DNA of 7,594 bases from Anaerolinea thermophila (GTDB taxonomy: Bacteria > Chloroflexota > Anaerolineae > Anaerolineales > Villigracilaceae). Numbering within the stretch: position 1 is the first letter of the stretch; each line of letters starts with the position of its first letter. The notes beneath the pieces are model-generated. The model did no database searches. It saw only the letters and a program-made list of their open reading frames with translations, and was not told the DNA's origin. Below, in pieces: positions 5,884 through 7,594 of this stretch. Location: contig DZBA01000007.1 of assembly GCA_022729775.1 (NCBI GenBank), positions 17,230-24,823 of the forward strand. Reading direction: 5' to 3'. The position numbers and the translations under genes were made by a program.

Positions 5884-7590
5884 ATGGAAGAGTCTTTCAT
5901 CGCAAGATTTTGGAATGGGATATTGAACGTCCCCTCTGCCGACCCCGATGATGCGCGGCGGCGCAAGATGTTAAACATCCTGCTCCTGTGGACGATTGCG
6001 GCGACCATTGCATTTATTTTATACATCTTTTCCTATATCACGCTTAATTTCAACAGCCTTACCAGTCACCAACAAAGCGACATCGTCACTTTGACGTATG
6101 CCAATATTGGTTTATTGGTTGGCGCAGCATTGTTTTATATCATCAACCGGTTTGTTTCCGGTTGGCTTGCAAGCGTTTTATTTTTGGTGTTCTTAGTTGT
6201 CACCCTCTCATTCAGCGACGTCCCCAGTGAACTGGTAAATGGCAGGGCGTTGTTCGCTTATATCATTCCCATCGTCATGGCAAGTATGTTATTGAAGCCG
6301 GGCGCAAGTTTTATATTTGCGGGGTTAGGCGCGCTGGCAGTGCAAATCGTCGCCTATTATGGGAACTGCGAGCCAAATCTGCCAGCCATTATCGGATTTT
6401 TTTTCATAGCCTTCCTGACATGGCTTTCCTCGCGCACGCTGGAAAAAGCGCTAGAAGAACTTCGAAGAATAAATGCCGACCTCGATAAAGAAGTTACAAA
6501 ACGCACTTCAGACCTTGCGGAGGCGCTTACCCGCGAGCGAATCGAAGCGCGGCGCAATCAGGCAATCCTCAACTCGATTGCAGACGGCGTAGCCGTGTTC
6601 AACGATAAGAGCGCCGCCATTCTTATCAACCCAACCTTGAGGGATTTTATGGGTTCGCCGCAGCCCGGTATCACGCTAAACGAATTTATTGAAAACGACG
6701 GGCTTTCGCCTTTGAGTCGCAACATGCTGCTTGACCTAATCAAGCATCCTGAAAATACACAATCTGACATCCGCATCGAATGGGGCAAAAAAACGCTTTC
6801 GGTCAGCGCGGCGCACGTTCAGGATGAAGAAGCGGGAAAAAGTATCGGCGCGGTGGCGGTCTTCCGCGATGTAACCCGCGAAGCAGAACTTGAAAAGATG
6901 AAGGAAACCTTCGTGGCGATCGTCTCCCATGAACTGCGCACCCCGCTCAACGCCGTGATGGGCTATGTTGAAATGTTGTCAGAAAAAATATTAGGACCAA
7001 TCAACGAGAAGCAGACAGAAGCGCTGGGACGCATCATGGTCAATTTACAACGCCTGTTAACCATGGTGGGAGAATTGCTGGATGAAGCGCAAATTAAAGC
7101 CGGGAAACTTTCCATCAAAAAGGAACCTTTCCCAACCGCCTCCCTGTTGGAAAATATGCACACGTCCCTGTACAAAATTGCTGTAGACCATGACTTATAT
7201 CTGACCGGCGAGATGGGACCTGGAATGCCCGAAATACTCATCGGCGACCAAAAACGCCTGCAACAGATCATTATCAATCTCGCAAATAACGCAATCAAAT
7301 TTACGCAAAGCGGCGGCGTTCAAGTTCGGCTCACGCGCGCAGACCATGAACTGTGGAAGATCGAAGTGAGCGACACCGGTGATGGCATCCCCGCAGCGGA
7401 TATTCCGAATATTTTCGATTCGTTTCGCCAGCTGGAATATCTGAACACGCGCAAACACGGCGGGTTTGGGCTTGGCTTATCCATTGTGAAACAAATCGTC
7501 GCGTTGATGAACGGAGAAATATTAGTTCAAAGCGAACTGGGCAAGGGCAGCACATTCACAGTCACATTGCCTTTACAAAAAGACCTTTAA
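5884..7590 (+). CDS. Membrane PAS-domain sensor histidine kinase
   Basis: The 568-residue product starts with a short tail ending in positively charged RRRK (26-29), which suggests the N-terminus is cytoplasmic. Six hydrophobic segments follow at about 29-52, 66-88, 92-110, 121-137, 140-159 and 166-184, with short loops and no large extracellular domain. A coiled coil (about 185-225) leads to a PAS domain (about 226-335, ILNSIADGVAVFND to VAVFRDVTRE). HisKA has SHELRTPLN with phosphoacceptor H349. HATPase_c has NLANNAIKFT (N469), DTGDGI (D497) and a G2 box reading GGFGLGL (526-532), with Phe where Thr is more usual. The kinase looks functional. The six-segment region is not one I can assign to a named sensor family; it may sense a membrane-soluble signal or membrane state, and PAS may bind a ligand or simply relay. 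No receiver is fused to it, so the receivers just upstream are its likely targets. It ends 4 nt before the window edge. Confidence 0.93.
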   Translation: MEESFIARFWNGILNVPSADPDDARRRKMLNILLLWTIAATIAFILYIFSYITLNFNSLTSHQQSDIVTLTYANIGLLVGAALFYIINRFVSGWLASVLFLVFLVVTLSFSDVPSELVNGRALFAYIIPIVMASMLLKPGASFIFAGLGALAVQIVAYYGNCEPNLPAIIGFFFIAFLTWLSSRTLEKALEELRRINADLDKEVTKRTSDLAEALTRERIEARRNQAILNSIADGVAVFNDKSAAILINPTLRDFMGSPQPGITLNEFIENDGLSPLSRNMLLDLIKHPENTQSDIRIEWGKKTLSVSAAHVQDEEAGKSIGAVAVFRDVTREAELEKMKETFVAIVSHELRTPLNAVMGYVEMLSEKILGPINEKQTEALGRIMVNLQRLLTMVGELLDEAQIKAGKLSIKKEPFPTASLLENMHTSLYKIAVDHDLYLTGEMGPGMPEILIGDQKRLQQIIINLANNAIKFTQSGGVQVRLTRADHELWKIEVSDTGDGIPAADIPNIFDSFRQLEYLNTRKHGGFGLGLSIVKQIVALMNGEILVQSELGKGSTFTVTLPLQKDL

Positions 7591-7594
7591 GAAT

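Overview
The window looks like part of a bacterial chromosome encoding one signal-transduction cluster. All five genes lie on the + strand and are tightly packed. Three features point to a member of the Chloroflexota, most likely class Anaerolineae: GAF-rich multidomain sensor proteins, a typical Anaerolineae-style GAF/coiled-coil vocabulary, and medium GC content with many GCGC/CGCG words. This placement rests on family resemblance only, and no marker gene is present to confirm it.

Layout, left to right: (1) nt 1-1259, the 3' part of a GAF-domain protein with no kinase domain. Its real start lies upstream of the window. (2) nt 1284-3767, a soluble-looking histidine kinase with a coiled coil, three tandem short GAF-like modules, a full GAF domain and a complete HisKA-HATPase core. 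(3) nt 3771-5414, a threonine-synthase-like PLP enzyme with an N-terminal zinc ribbon, fused in frame to a C-terminal response-regulator receiver domain. (4) nt 5427-5816, a stand-alone DivK/CheY-type receiver. (5) nt 5884-7590, a membrane histidine kinase with six predicted transmembrane segments, a PAS domain and a HisKA-HATPase core. Gaps between genes are 24, 3, 12 and 67 nt. The first four genes are almost certainly one transcription unit, and the fifth probably belongs to it.

How the genes may work together (inference): the kinase-less GAF protein and the GAF kinase share a paralogous GAF domain and the same ~106-residue module, so they may sense together or form mixed complexes. The two kinases and two receivers could form a phosphorelay. 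No DNA-binding, cyclase or chemotaxis output domain is encoded here. The only recognisable effector is the PLP enzyme attached to a receiver with all its phosphorylation residues. The most interesting hypothesis is therefore direct control of an amino-acid enzyme by phosphotransfer. The enzyme keeps the PLP lysine and the STGN loop, but differs from ordinary threonine synthases in two substrate/cofactor loops, so its reaction is uncertain.

No RNA genes, insertion sequences, CRISPR arrays or convincing terminators were seen. No stretch longer than 67 nt lacks a gene.
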